A DNA stretch of 64,000 nucleotides from Galeruca laticollis (GCA_963921935.1 OY998175.1:682001-746000); one strand, 5' to 3'. Shown: positions 23,440 through 36,115, counted from the first letter of the stretch. Notes: a model not told the origin generated them from the letters alone. Numbers and translations: made by a program.

Positions 23440-25900
23440 ATCCACTAAATTTACCTCTAACCATGGCAGAATATCACGAAGCATTATCAAGCTTCAAAGA
23501 TTCCTCTCCTGGACCTGATCACATTCCTATAACTTTCCTTAAGCATTTTCCCGAAAGAGCTTATCAACATCTACTCCAATTATTCAATATCATCTGGTTA
23601 TAACATAAATTCCCAAAAACTTGGCGAGAGTCGCTAATAATCCCCATACATAAATCTCGAACTCCGAAATCAAATCCCCTCTCTTACCGCTCACATGTAT
23701 CATGAGCAAATTAATAGAAAATATGATTAACAAAAGATTACTATGGACACTGGAAAAACGCAAACTAATAATACCGGAACAGAGTGGCTATAGATCAGGA
23801 AGATCAACGTTAGATAATATCATTGAACTTGAAAGCGAAATCAATGAAGCGTTTGCACTAAAAAGTAAATGCTTAACAATATTCTTCGATATTACTAAAG
23901 CATTCGACACCGTCTGGCATAACTATATTATTAAATAGTTACATAGTTGGGATATACAGGGACATTGCCTATTCTTCATCACAAACTTCCTACAAGACAG
24001 ATCGTTTAAAGTTAAAGTAAACAACACAATGTCTGACTTAAAATTTCAAAAAAACGGCACTCCACAAGGTTCTGTACTTAGCCCGACCTTATTCATAATA
24101 GCAATGAACGATGTTCTACAAGGATTAAAAACGCCACTTAAAGCCCGCTTATATGCTGATGACCTGGTCGTTTACTGCAAAAGTCAGAACCTTAAAAACA
24201 GTCAGAAAATCGCACAAGAGTTCCTCTCCCATTTAGAATATTGGACAGAACGAACAGGCTTCATCTTTTCAACCGAGAAATCGAAACTCATTATTTTTTC
24301 GAAAAAGAAAACTCCAGAGCGCGTAAATCTACGCTTGTATGGAAAACTTTTACAAACTGAAACATCTGTTACATTCTTAGGAATGACTTTTGATGAATCT
24401 CTTAACTGGAAATGCCACATAAACAATCTCCTCTTGACATGTCAAAAACGACTGAACCTCTTAAAAATGTTGGCTAATAAAAATTGGGGTGCTGATCGAG
24501 AAACTCTGCTCACGCTTTATCGTACATTAATCAGGTCCAAGTTAGATTACGGTTCAATTGCCTATACGACAGCGACTAAATCACTCTTAAACCGAATAAA
24601 CAGCATTCATAACACGCCCTACGCATAATAACAGGGGCATTCCGCACTACACCAGTCGAGAGCCTATATTGTGAAGTTGGAGAACCATCTCTAGAAGACA
24701 GAAGAATGTACCTAAGTCTAGTGTATGCAGCTAGAATAAGGCAAAATCTCTCCAATCCTACCAGCCAAAATTGCACCACAAAAAACTTCCCCAACCTGTT
24801 CCAAAAGCCAAGAACCTCCAAACCTTACTATATCCGAATTAAAAACTACCTATCAAAACTTAGCTACTCTCTCCCAGAATGCGATCCCAATGAACTTAGT
24901 TCAATTCCACCCTGGCAAATCAAAACTCCAACTTGCATCACCAGTCTTTCTTCCTATAATAAATATCATGAAAACCCCTACATTATTAGATCTATGCTAA
25001 ACAGCATACTAGAAAAGTTCCCTGATTACTTCCACGTTTATACTGATGCCTCAAAGTCTTCTAATAAAGTCGGAGCTGCGTTAGTGACCGCAACTTCGAC
25101 CCACATGTTCAAGTTCCCACCAACCTGCTCAATCTACTCAGCAGAACTGTATGCACTATATGAAGCATTAATCCTCATAAATGCATCTGACATACATAAC
25201 CATCCCATTCTCTCGGATTCCCTCAGCGCAATTAAGGCCTTACAATGCATTTATCCAGATCATCCCATTGTAACAAAAATGAAACAAGAGCTCTACTCTG
25301 CCGAACAAAGCTATAAGAATGTTATCTTCATATGGATACCATCCCATATAGGAATTCATGGTAATGAAGAAGCAGATAAATACGCCAAAGAAGCCGCAGA
25401 CAGTGACACAACCGAAACTATTAGACTATCAGTGAGTGCGGATATAAAATGTACAATAAGATCTAAAATAAACAGTGCGTGGGAAAATGAATGAAGTAAA
25501 AAAGTCAATAAAGCCCTGATCTGCGTTACCTAAAAATCGTCGAGACCAAGTCCTGCTGACTCGACTACGCCTAGGCCACACTAGGCTAACACACAGTCAT
25601 CTTTTCAGTCAAGAACCTAAACCTAAATGCAACTACTGCAATGAACTACTTTCCGTGAAACATTTACTCACTCAGTGTCCGCAATTAGCAGCGAAACGAC
25701 AACAGGCCCAACTTCCTTCTGGTGAACTTGCAGACTTACTAGGATCATCATGTAATGTGCACAATTTAAAAATATTTCTCAAATCTATAGATGTGCTGAG
25801 ACTCATATAGACATTATTTTATGTATAACTTGCTTCTTTTGTAAACCTTAATGACGCTAATGACCCACGCGGTTGATGCGTATTATTAAATAAAAAAAAA
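23440..25900 (+). mobile_element. I-group non-LTR retrotransposon, 5'-truncated, with target-site duplication
   Basis: The 16-bp direct repeat TAATCATATCATTTTG flanks the element at 23424-23439 and 25901-25916. It ends in an A-rich tail (ATTATTAAATAAAAAAAAA). It starts inside the RT domain; the endonuclease is missing, as usual when target-primed reverse transcription stops early. Confidence 0.92.
23463..25810 (+). pseudogene. Reverse transcriptase-RNase H-zinc knuckle polyprotein, with stops
   Basis: Order: RT start (SSFKDSSPGPDHIPITFLKH), a small deletion at ~23690, EQSGYRSGRSTLDNI, IFFDITKAFDTVW, NGTPQGSVLSPTLF, the catalytic YADDLVVY (~24151), a thumb (FLGMTFDESLNWKCHI), then RNase H with YTDAS, SAELYALYEA, LSDSLSA and GNEEADKYA giving D-E-D-D, and a C-terminal RLRLGHTRLTHSHLF with CxxC...H...C. 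TAG occurs at 23936, TAA near 24626 with a frameshift, TGA near 25492 and a frameshift near 25540. RNase H after RT fits the I/Nimb-like group rather than Jockey itself. The fragments at 13140-14132 and 16250-16375 are relatives. Confidence 0.87.
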
Positions 25901-25916
25901 TAATCATATCATTTTG

Positions 25917-26399
25917 TGTGTGATTTTTAATTTTCTTCGCTGCTCTGCAGCCTGTACCGTTTACCTTAAGGTCCACTTTACGGTTTTTGTAAATTTATTA
26001 TTGTGTGTCAAATAAATCCATTTGTCCCGAAATTTTGTTTGATGATTCACCTTATCCCAATTGAGGTAATAAAAAATAGTGTAACTAAGGCCGAATTCAC
26101 TACCTGAGCCGAGTCCCAAGGCCGGGTGTTTAGGTTGTGACAATGGAAAGGACCTAACCTCTCACGTTGAGGCCAGACTGTTTGGAAATCATCTGCATTC
26201 GCAACTGATCTGTGGTAGCCATAATTTAAATAATTCCTGTAAATTGAAATACTAAATAATGTTTGTATTGTCGTCAACATTCGACTGACCTGTCACCTCA
26301 GACAACCATTAACTCAAAACACTAATTTGGGAATCAATCTCCTCGTTTCCGGAGTGGACATTAATAAAGTGTAACAAATATGTATAAATCTTACTAAGT
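25917..26399. other. Spacer including the 3' noncoding part of Penelope fragment 2
   Basis: No gene. The part next to 26400, roughly from 26280, probably includes the minus-strand 3' untranslated region of the Penelope fragment. I looked for a hammerhead core here and found no convincing CUGANGA...GAAA pair. Confidence 0.4.
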
Positions 26400-27030
26400 G
26401 ACTAAATGTCAGACTTTCTATTCATTGGCTCCTCAATGTTATTCATATGATACATTTCTAAAAACTTTCTTTTATTATAGTTTCTTTTTACATCAAGAAT
26501 CTTTACTTTATCAAAATCTACATGGTGGAACTCATCTATAACATGTTCTGATAATGCACATTTTCGCTTTTTTAACCTTGCATCGCTTTTATGTTGAGCA
26601 CAACGTGATTTCATGTTCTGAGATGTCATTCCTACATACTTTTTGTTGCAATTTTTACAAGGTATACTGTATATTACGTTAGTTTTCATCAGGGAATCCT
26701 CCGGTTGTTTTAACTTAGTAAAAAGAGACTGCAGAGGTTTGGCTGTTCTATGAGCAATTTTTACATTGGTCCCCTTGAATTCTTTCATGATTTTTTCTGA
26801 TAGATCTTTAATATAAGGAAAGGATCCAAAAGTAATATGATCGACTATATGTTCGCCGGGAGTGTTGTAAATCAACCTTTTGAGAAGTTTGATAGGATAG
26901 CTATTTATTTGAAGTGTATCAATCAATATTTTAAGGTTTTTATTAAGTAATGTTGGATGTGGTATCTTTTTTAATCTGTTCTTCATCCCTAACACTAAGT
27001 TAACCTTCATTTTGTAGGGGGAAATGTTTT
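26400..27030 (-). pseudogene. Penelope-like element 2: C-terminal RT linker and GIY-YIG endonuclease
   Basis: A 202-residue frame (27010 to 26402) aligned by eye to the C-terminus of the element at 1147-3355: KMKVNLVLGMKNR, NSYPIKLLKRLIYN, then NVIYSIPCKNCNKKYVGMTS with R, H (QHKSDAR), HV and the E of KFLEMYHM. The GIY-YIG core motif and its metal-binding Glu position are present. RT palm motifs are missing because the copy is 5'-truncated at about 27030. It differs clearly in sequence from the first Penelope, so it is a different family. The ATG at 27010 is an internal Met, not the true start. Confidence 0.85.
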
Positions 27031-28347
27031 AGTAGGTTAGCCTACTACACCACAGGTAACTTCCAAAATAAATGTAACGTTGGGTTGCATATAATAAAAT
27101 CGTTAATCAATAAAAAACCATTCATTAATAGGGGTCATTAATCAACGATTTTGAGTGCGTTAAAATACATCGTAAAAGGACGGTAGACGGAAATAATATA
27201 ATAAAAACGAGAAATCTGGCAACTTTGCGCAATTACTGGTTTCCCATTTTTGTTCGACTAAAAAAATTCTTTATAAACATTCAATAAATCAAGATATTTC
27301 GTAAAACTTTGGTATTTCATCTTTATCTCGACTCTTCTAAACGTTTCGTATCATTATATTACTTCTTCTATAGCTAAATATATAAGTTGTATAAATGACT
27401 TATAACGTCTTGTATTCATTCTACAAACGATGATCTTTTTACGACAAGGCAGGTCGGTTAGTTAGTACTTGTGTTTAGCACATTGTATACTTTTCAAAAT
27501 TGCCATGATGCGGTTCGGAAACATTCCTTGAGGCATGACGATCATTATCGAATGTAATTTTCGTATTGCCAGCGGCGTAGACCAACAACTGATATAATAT
27601 ATTAATGGGAAATTCTGTGAAACATTCAAGGGACATTATGAAGCTTGTCGTTTTACTAAACATCTATTCATAGAAACGATCATACAATTATTCCGAATGA
27701 CAGGAAAATATTTTTTTATAAATATAAGAAAAGTATCTGTTATATGGCTTTTTGTTGATCTATTAAAAATATTTTCTTTTTTTTTATAGTCTACATTGTC
27801 TCTTAATAAAATCAGTATACACTTAGCTCAAAATTGCCAACTCCTTGAATCTTACATACTTCCATTATTTTCTTTGCATCTTTTGAATAGTTTATCACAG
27901 TTGTCTTTATCGAATGCGAAAAAATGCATTAATATATGCCGAAAATTTCATTCTCATATTCATATTATTTTGTGAGGTACATAAAAACAAACTTCACTTT
28001 AATTTTTGTCATTTTTCTCACTAAATTTTTTTCCATGCACATACGTCCTTTAAGAGTATATATCTGCTATCTGCTAGATTTTGAAATGTGTGATTTTTTT
28101 AGTAAACAGGTTTTCCAAGTGAAACAATAATGCTATCAAAACTGTCAATTTATGGACTTCTTATATATTGTTTCCACTTTTTCGAGAATTTTGACGCACA
28201 CTGTATGGGAAATATAACAATTTCCAGTACCGCACTTGACGATATATTGTGTAACATGCCAATCAGCCTGTTACGTTTTACGTCATAGTATTTTATTTAA
28301 TATTACCAAATTAATGGCTCATTAGCCACTGCTAAATTAAAAAAAAC
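27031..28347. other. No gene recognised
   Basis: AT-rich DNA with unremarkable short frames. It borders the TA target of DD82E copy 2 at 28348. Confidence 0.5.
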
Positions 28348-28673
28348 TATACTCCGTTTATAAAAGGCATGGAGTAATAAATTACTCATTTTGGCCGGAA
28401 CCATAGGCGTACCACATTTAGTCATTTAAAAAAAGTTAAGGCTTCTAAAATTATCTCATTTCCGAAAATAACCGTTTTGTAATATTATTTAAAATGAAAT
28501 TTCAAATTATCAATAATATAATAAACTGTGGATTATATCACTGACATCAATTTTCCAGAAAATTTATTATTATGTATAAAAGGGCGTAGACGAGTCCCTC
28601 CACTAAGCTCCAGGTAGTTATAATCCTACATACAATAAATAATAAAATAAATGTTAATAACAATTTTATACAA

Positions 28674-28677
<4 letters not shown>

Positions 28678-28713
<36 letters not shown>
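28678..28713. repeat. (CATA)n/(TA)n microsatellite
   Basis: Alternating TA run preceded by CATACATACATA, inside the 5' noncoding part of DD82E copy 2. Copy 3 lacks it at the equivalent place, so its length varies between copies. Confidence 0.9.
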
Positions 28714-28717
<4 letters not shown>

Positions 28718-29106
28718 AAACCAACCCCATTTGCCGATTATTTCACCCAATTAGCAGGTAATTGAAGAAACTTGACAAACAGGTAGCTCAAAAATGGTTT
28801 TATTATTGTGAAATATAGTCTTTTCAGTTCCAAAATGCCCCCATAATACAATGTACTTACTAGAACTTTTCAACTATAAAAGTAGCGGAAAGGTTGAATA
28901 TTTTCAATTTACAGTTCATCTGTTCTGGAGAAACTGCTGTGTTGATTGATTTCCCCATTATTACTGTTATTTGTTATTATTTTTTACCGTTATTGTTAAC
29001 TTGTGTTTATTTTTGTTCATCTATACAAGTTCTCTTCTCATCACACGAGACAAACACCTAACTACACCTTCCAACTATATAGTGTTCCAACCAAAGTCGA
29101 TCAAAT

Positions 29107-30439
29107 ATGGAGGATTTATCACCATCTAAGCGACCTAAAGTTGGCCCATTGTCGCTAAACGAAAAAAATCTGATATTAAATTGCTATTCCTCGTTGAAGA
29201 ACGAAGAAATTAGAAGAAAAATCATGAATTTGACAGGAAGTGTTGATGAAACTGTGGAGATTACTGCAACAATGATTGGTGTTTCAAAAACAACAATTTA
29301 TAATTTAATGAAGGAGAAAAAAAAATGGAAACATCACAGCCCCAGCAAAGTCCCCAGGCCGACCCAAACTTGAAATGGATGACGACTTGAAGAATGGAAT
29401 AAGGCGTAAGGTGCATGCTTTTTTCTTTAGAAAAGAGATCCCAACTCTCTTCAAAATTATGGCTTCGGTTCAAGAAGATTCAGATTATCCGAAAATGTCT
29501 CGAAGTACATTATGGAAAATTTTGAAGGAACTTGGATTTGAATATAAAAAAAATTATCGGAACGCAATGTTGATTGATAGAGACGACATTGTCATTCGGA
29601 AAGCAAGACTAGATCAAAAACGAATTTATTATTTGGATGAGACTTGGTTAAATGAAGGTCATACTGTTTCAATGTTTTGGCAAGACACGAATGTCAAAAG
29701 TCGGAGGCAGGCAGCTCTTGAAGGATGGTCAACAGGCCTCAATCCACCAGCAGGAAAAGGACGTCGACTCATCATTACTCATATCGGAAGTGCCGAAGGT
29801 TTTGTTAAAGGTGGATTGTTGTGCTTTGAGTCGAAGCAAACCGGAGATTATCATGAAGATATGGATGCAGACGTTTTCGAAGAATATTTCTCACAAATGC
29901 TAGATCTAATTTCAACGGGCTCAGTCATTGTTATGGATGACGCAAGTTATCACTCCAGGTTAGAGGAGAAATTACCTTCAACTGCATGGCGTAAACAAGA
30001 TATCCACGATTGGCTAACGTCGAAAAATATTGAATGCCCAGATAACCCGCTGAAAAATGAGCTCTTGCAACTGGCCAATTAACATAAACACAAATATAGT
30101 AGATACGTTGTAGATCAAATGGCATCAGCGCGTGGTATAACGGTGCTGAGGCTTCCTCCTTATCACTGTCAACTCAATCCCATAGAATTAATATGGGCCC
30201 AAGTGAAAGGGGAAGTTTCAAGAAAGAATACGACATTCAAAATGAGTGACGTAAAAATTTTATTCGAAGACGCGTTAGGTAACGTAACCAAAGAAAACTG
30301 GAACAAATGTGTTGAACGCGCGATACAAGAAGAACTAAATATGTGGGAAATGGATCATATAAGTGAACACATGATTGAACCATTTATAATCAATGTTAAT
30401 AATGGAAGCTCAACAGAATCGTCTGATTCTGATATATAG
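29107..30439 (+). pseudogene. DD82E transposase copy 2, one frameshift and one stop
   Basis: Starts MEDLSPSKRPKVGPLSLNEK, with ATG as in copy 1. An extra A in the A-run near 29318 shifts the frame before the GRP linker. The DDE part is open from 29375 to 30082: YYLDETW, VMDDASYH. TAA at 30080-30082 replaces a Leu codon. The rest continues in frame through LPPYHCQLNPIELIWAQVKG to 30439, with the catalytic Glu intact and 82 residues from the second Asp. The full C-terminus ends SSTESSDSDI. Like copy 1 it lacks the 27-bp segment present in copy 3. Confidence 0.9.
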
Positions 30440-30965
30440 ACTAGTTTTTGTGTTAGTTATTACTATTATTTGTTAGACTTTTTTATTATAAATATTACAT
30501 TAATTCGTACTTTATTCCTGCATTTTTCTTTTTTCCTCTCCTATTGTAAACGGTATATTAGTAGTAAAGTTGATACCTACTGCAAAAAAATTTGCTATTT
30601 TTTATATAATATTTTATGTTTATTGTTTATTCATAGGAACACAAAAAAATGTGTTTTTATTGAATCGATATTGTGAACTGTTTTGAATAGTTTTCGTAAT
30701 TATAATTTCATAGTACCTTCATATTCATATACCAAGTTTGTTTTGTCCTGATTGCACGCCTCTGAGGATTAAATTGTTTATTTGTTCATTCAAATACAAT
30801 ACAGCCGAATACAGAGTTACGGGGTGTCTACCTGAAATTCGTAACAAATGAGAAATTTTAGTACAAAATTAGATAAACTTCGGAGATATTTTATTATACA
30901 CCCTGTATCGGTTTTGCATACCTAATGAGCTTTTATTACTCCATGCATTTTAAAAACGGAGTATA

Positions 30966-33034
30966 GTCTCCTTTCTAAACTGTGTGTATTAATAGGAAAA
31001 GGTTGGTTAATTGCTAAACCCATTTTCTTGTGGGGAATTTTATCTCTCGCTGCTTTGCAGTTTCTAGGATCACTCTAGACTCTCGGATCATTCCAGACTC
31101 TAAGATCACTCCATATTCTAGGATCACTCCAGACTCTAGGACCACTTTTAACTTCAGGATGCCTCCTCTAGGATCATTCCAGACTCTACAACAACCCTAG
31201 CCAGAGAACACCACCTGGGAAACCAACCATTCCAACTCTTGGACCACTTTCGAGGTACTAGTTGAGAGCTGCTTAAATCCAGATACTCTAAGGCTTTTTT
31301 CTTATTTCAATTCATAAAAATCTACCTGAGGAGTTTTCAGTCGAGGAGGTAAGGTTACAAATTGGTGTCCAACATATATATCTTCTTCTCCTTCCCCTTC
31401 TACTTTTTAGGTATCTGATGAAGATTGCGGTTCTTCTTGTACCAATGCTTCGATTCTTTCTTGTCTCTTGCTAATCTGTTCATTTAATATAAAGTTTTTC
31501 TTTTCTTATCCCCTATCTCCCTTATTTGGTGTTGTTACGGGTTCATTATATTTTTTTGACTGAATAGGGAATTCATAAAATAATACTTACAATTGATTAT
31601 AAATTCTAATAAATATCAGCTAATTATCCATTGAAATAACATGTACTCATTGTTTAATGTCGATTGACCTTGAACTAAAATTCTTCTTAAATACAAAATA
31701 AAAATCTTACTTTAGTTCTGAGAGTACTATGGAATTGAATGTCACCAAAAATTGGCTAGCTAAGGGAATTGTCAGGTTGTCTATCTCTCTTCCTTTTCTT
31801 TTCTGGGCCGAATTTAAACCATGTGGTTTAATTAGAATCGAATTTTGTTTCGGATCTAAGGAGCCCTAGTACAAAGAAAGTAACATCAAAGAGAGAGTAC
31901 GATTGACATCAGTTGATGCACACATTCTGTGGATTTACGTACCTTTCTATACACGGCCGCTGCCCATATTCGGTAAGATACCTTGATTTCCGAAGATGCT
32001 CATCTAATCATAAATATTCGCAATTTTAGGCCAATACTGGAATGACTAGTTAAATAATTAGCTACCAACTATTCACCAGCAACCTGTCAACTACATTAGT
32101 TCCGGTAGCATCTATTACTGTCACGAATTATACCACCCTCCAGCGTACAGCCTGCTGTAAAGGTAGAGTCGCTCCACCTGGAATAGGTAGTAAGAGCTAT
32201 TATTAATTCTGCGTATTGTAGCTGGGTCCTGCTCCCGTACAAAAAAGATTGCCTGGTCAATTAGCTATTAGAGTTATAAATAATTTAGTCCATTAGTTTT
32301 GCTTTCAACATATCATTTAGAATCACCTTATACCTATAGCACTATGTACATCGTGTAGTACTACATCGGGCTATATTATCTGTAAATAAGCAACTAGATA
32401 AGTTGGGTAACTAAGCTGTTCAGTGTGAGGGATATAAAGAACTCTAGAAATAATTTATTTATGGCTCCTCCACGACCCACTCTACCGGTCCGAATAGAAC
32501 AACCCCACAGTTTCGAGCTAGTCGAACCGATGGATTAATTCGTTGAAACCTAGTGTTAAGGAATCACTTGTATTTTCAATTTTGCCGCTAAACGCATCAT
32601 TGGCGCATGATTGATAAACCGTCGACGTGCCCAGAAAGCAGTACCTTGTCGACATTCGCACGGTATACATGATTTTATAAAACCACCGGTAAATTGTTTG
32701 GACGAGATTCGGTCAAAAGAAGTGTACCAAAAACGACATCGTCAACCCTCCCAGGCGCCTGGATACGACGGCAAGACAGCTTCATCAGGTAGGAGCCTTA
32801 TATATATATTGTTTTTATTTATGCGTTGATGATGTGCTATTTTTTTGTTAATTAACTCTTCGAAATACAGTCCATTAGTCCCTTTTCATATTTCCAACCC
32901 TTAACACCTAGTAATAGTGGTGAAGTACTCTACTAGCTGATACCCTCGTAGCAGTCTGTCCATTTTCTTCTCGGTCTACCATTCACCTCCATTTTCTATT
33001 TCTTTGGTCCATGTATTCACTAGCTTCTGCATAG
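30966..33034. other. No gene recognised, apart from a minisatellite
   Basis: The only structure seen is the tandem array at 31058-31195. Small open frames such as 32611-32829 show no motif. GC content is higher than average for the window around 31900-32800, so older host or gene-proximal DNA is possible. Confidence 0.4.
31058..31195. repeat. Degenerate ~20-bp minisatellite
   Basis: About six imperfect units of the type TCTAGGATCACTCCAGAC, with variants TCTCGGATCATTCCAGAC and TCTAAGATCACTCCATAT, spaced 18-22 bp apart. The core resembles an expanded GATC/CTAG-rich motif. No coding role is apparent. Confidence 0.75.
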
Positions 33035-33081
33035 TACAGTATCCGCCAAAATAAACAGTACCGAAAATAAAAATAATAAAC

Positions 33082-33894
33082 GGTTTTAAGGATTAAAACT
33101 AACTTTTCCGCATCTGTGGCCGTGAACAATATTCTATCATAAAATTGTTACTTGTATACACTTCGGGGGATATATGTGCTAACAAACCAAAATTTCTCCA
33201 AAAATAACCAAAAATTTAGTAGGTATATCTGGATTTATAGGACCCGCAGTACTCGCTCTAGTCAACTGAAAATCAATAGGGTACAGCTGTGAGACACCTT
33301 GAACAATATTCAATCATAAAATTGATCAATCGTATACTCTCCGGAGGCTGTATCGTGCTAACAAACTGAAAATTCTCCAAAAATTACGAAAATTTGGTAC
33401 TTCAAGTACCATAGCACTCGTTGTCCTGGCTTTACTGAGTTGAATATCAATAGGGTTCATCTTTGAGACGCTCTGAATATTATCCAATCATAAAATTGGT
33501 CACTTGTATATACTCCGGGGGCTGTATCATGCTAACAAACTGAAACTTCTCCTAAAATGACAAAAATATCGTACTGTAGCACCTGTTGTATTGGCTCCGG
33601 TGATCTGAAAATCAATAGGGTTCATCAGTCTGATATCCTGAATAATATTCAATCACAAAACTGGTGACTTGTTGAACTCCGGAGGCTGTATCGTGCTAAC
33701 AAACTGAATTTTCTCAAAAAATTACAATTTGCGTACTTCAAGTACCATAGGACCCGTTGTACTGGCTCTGGTGAATTGAAAATCAATAGGGATCATCTGT
33801 GACATTTCCTTAACAATATTCAATCATAAAATTGCTGACTTATTGCACTCCCGAGGCTGTATCGTGTTAACAAGACATGTAAGGAAAAGTGGCA

Positions 33895-33945
<51 letters not shown>

Positions 33946-34096
33946 ATACACACAGGATTTTTTTTCTAAAAACCGTTTTTTCGTGTTGTTAATGATGGAA
34001 AACGTAAAAGTGACTCAAAAAAAATTTCAAAATTCCAACTTTTTTTGGGGTAAACCAATACTTTTCTCGCATATAGAAAGGTTGGGCGAAAAAGTA
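33082..34096. mobile_element. Foldback-type element copy 2 (one arm plus centre), nested
   Basis: Starts TAAACGGTTTTAAGGATTAA, the same end as the copies at 14133 and 37572. Five ~171-bp units carry GTGCTAACAA at about 33175, 33350, 33523, 33689 and 33859. The centre has about sixteen (GAC) triplets (33895-33945). The second arm is absent; the insert ends shortly after the centre at GCGAAA near 34093. It lies in the 3' noncoding part of the mariner element. Confidence 0.85.
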
Positions 34097-34107
34097 AAAA
34101 TTAATCT

Positions 34108-35236
34108 TTAATTTCTGTAATATAAGTGTTCAAAATGTTCACCATTTCGACGCAAACAAGCTTCATATCGATTTTGTAAGTCAATAAACATATTTATAAA
34201 AAGTGGTTGATGTAACTGCCGAAAAATATTTTGTATTCTTTCCCGTAGTTCGGAAATATTCGCCGGCGGATTTTCCGAGTGAAATATTTTGACCTTAATT
34301 ATGCCCCAAATGTATGCGTCAGGTGGCGTCAGATCAGGTGAATGAGAAGGATATTCGAAGTTTGTTCCCCGAGAAATTATTCTATTATCGAAATGCTGAC
34401 GGAGTAAGTCTAAGAAGCGCACAGCTGTATTGCTCGTTGCACCATCTTGTTGGAACCGTTGTGTGCGAAACTGTAGATTTCGTGCACGGCAAAAGTTATT
34501 TAGATCTCTCACAAAAAGTATAATAATTTTCTCTCTATAACGCGCTTGGTTGACAGTAAGTGGATTCTGATTATCATCTTTAACGAAATAAGGACCAATC
34601 ATTCCATGACCAGATACCGCGCACCAAACGGTAACTCGGAGACTGTGGAGTGGCTTCTCTACAATGACATCAGGACGTTCAAATCCAAGGAATCTGGTTG
34701 TTTGTCGATTAATATAGCCGCTAAGATGAACGTGACTCTCGTCTGAAAACCATATGTTTTTCAAAAATTCGGGATCTTCGTAAATTAAACTCAACATGCG
34801 ACCACAGTAAATTTCTCTTGCACGTTTGTCCGAAGCATTTAGACGTTGTCCAACTTGAATACGGTATGGATAACCACCAATTGATTTGAACATGCGACGT
34901 AAAGACGTTTCACTAATGTTTAGTTTACATGCAGTTCTTACAAGACTTCTTTGAGGTGATTGCACAACTTGGTTAAAAACACGTCCTTCATTTTCGTTAG
35001 TGCATACTGTTTTTCGACGACCTGAAGAACCTTTACGTTGACACAACACACTACCAGAGCGACGAAATTTTTCAACAACAGCTAACATCACACTTTTTAC
35101 TAGGAGCTGCTTTATTAAATTTTTGTTGATATTTTATTGACACGTGTTCTAAGCTTGGACCATCATTACGACCTTTTCCGTATGAACGAAAATAATGCTC
35201 TACCAAAAAAACTTTTTCTTCCGTTGTTAGAACCAT
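34108..35236 (-). pseudogene. DD41D mariner transposase copy 2, nearly intact
   Basis: An open frame of 327 codons (35091 to 34108) includes most of the HTH/linker and the whole DDE/D domain: WFSDESHVHL, QQDGATSNTA, SPDLTPPDAYIWG, then ENPPANISELRERIQNI. Three Asp residues are present with DD41D spacing. The N-terminal ~45 residues from ATG at 35236 are in another frame because of one extra base near 35095. With that exception the ~375-aa protein is complete, and the Trp lost in copy 1 is kept. Likely a recent inactivation. Confidence 0.9.
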
Positions 35237-35469
35237 TTTTAAATCAAATTTAACTGCAGCGTACTATTAATATATCAACTAATGACAATTAAGTCAAATA
35301 TGACAAATCCATATTACATAAACAACTCCACAGTACTCTCTGTTTCGGTACTGTTTATTTTGGCGGATACCGTATTTCTGATATTTGCTGTGATCTGTAC
35401 ATAGTAGTGAATTCATTTTTATTGGGCTCAAATTTTTGTAGGCAATTATCGTGTGCAATTGTTCAGTTT

Positions 35470-36115
35470 TGGTTTTCATTTGCTTTGGATCAATGGTCAA
35501 TCATGAATCCAATATTGCATCTTCCTCATCTGTCGAACAACCTCCATCTGGTTCTTCGCTCTCGTTTAATTGAACGACCACAATGTCTGTAGCGTACCTT
35601 TCGTGCACGTATCCCAGATCACCATAAATGTTATATTCCCGCTCGTATTTTATCTCAAAGTGTTTATCTAACCTGTTGAGTCAAAATATACACGATCTGC
35701 CATTTTCCGTATCAGGCATTGAAAGACATTTCTCTACTTATTCAATGCCAAATTTTCTCTAGGCTTTCTCCAAATTATATTAACATAAACTCATCAGTGA
35801 TTACTGATCATTTGCCTCCAAACATTACTACAGAAGTTGCTCATACTTTTCGATCCTGAATTTCACAGCTTAGATAAAGTTGACTTACTTTTGGGTGCTG
35901 ACGTCTATCTCCAGTTATTACTGCCTCAACTTTTTGTTCTAAGTTTTCATGTCACCATATTTGGTGGGACAATTATAGGTTCTATCAAAACACGTAATCG
36001 AAATCAACGAACCATAATTCCGACAAATTTTGGAAAGTTGAAAATGTTTCGAATTTTACACCACAAGATCATCTTAGCAGAGCAACTCATAAACGAAATG
36101 AAGACAGCTTGATAT
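35470..36115 (+). pseudogene. BEL/Pao-type retrotransposon, aspartic protease region remnant
   Basis: A degraded Pol fragment. The best segment (frame of 35837-36112) reads DPEFHSLDKVDLLLGADVYL and then FGGTIIGS, matching the C-terminal half of the retropepsin-like region of BEL/Pao polyproteins (a flap/ALLGADV-type segment). Upstream LPPNITTEVAHTF in another frame fits the same order. Several stops and shifts. No LTRs, RT or integrase found nearby. Confidence 0.55.

Larger units (their letters stand above)
28350..30963 (+). mobile_element. DD82E Tc1/mariner-type element copy 2, complete ends
   Basis: A 2614-bp element between TA dinucleotides (28348-28349 and 30964-30965). The left TIR begins TACTCCGTTTATAAAAGGCA and the right TIR is its inverse with few changes, about 33 bp. 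It includes a (TA)n tract at 28686-28713 within the 5' region. This copy defines the ends used for copies 1 and 3. Confidence 0.92.
33037..35372 (-). mobile_element. DD41D mariner-type element copy 2, interrupted by a foldback element
   Basis: TA at 33035-33036 and 35373-35374. Ends inverted relative to copy 1: ACAGTATCCGCCAAAATAAA at the left and the inverse of CGGTATCCGCCAAAATAAAC at the right. The element's own sequence stops at about 33081 and resumes at about 34097; the ~1-kb insert is foldback DNA. Confidence 0.92.

Noticed and set aside
26280..26400. Hammerhead motif in the 3' region of Penelope fragment 2
   Set aside because: GGAAACG and CTGAGG occur but not in the right order or spacing; no CUGANGA-stem-GAAA core.
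28686..28713. Possible CRISPR-like or regulatory array in the TA tract
   Set aside because: A plain dinucleotide microsatellite inside a transposon; eukaryotic DNA.
30800..30920. ACACCCTGTATC block as an end of another mariner
   Set aside because: It occurs at the same place in all three DD82E copies, so it is part of that element's 3' region.
32611..32829. 72-codon frame as a host exon
   Set aside because: No splice signals or motif I could support; left as unannotated.
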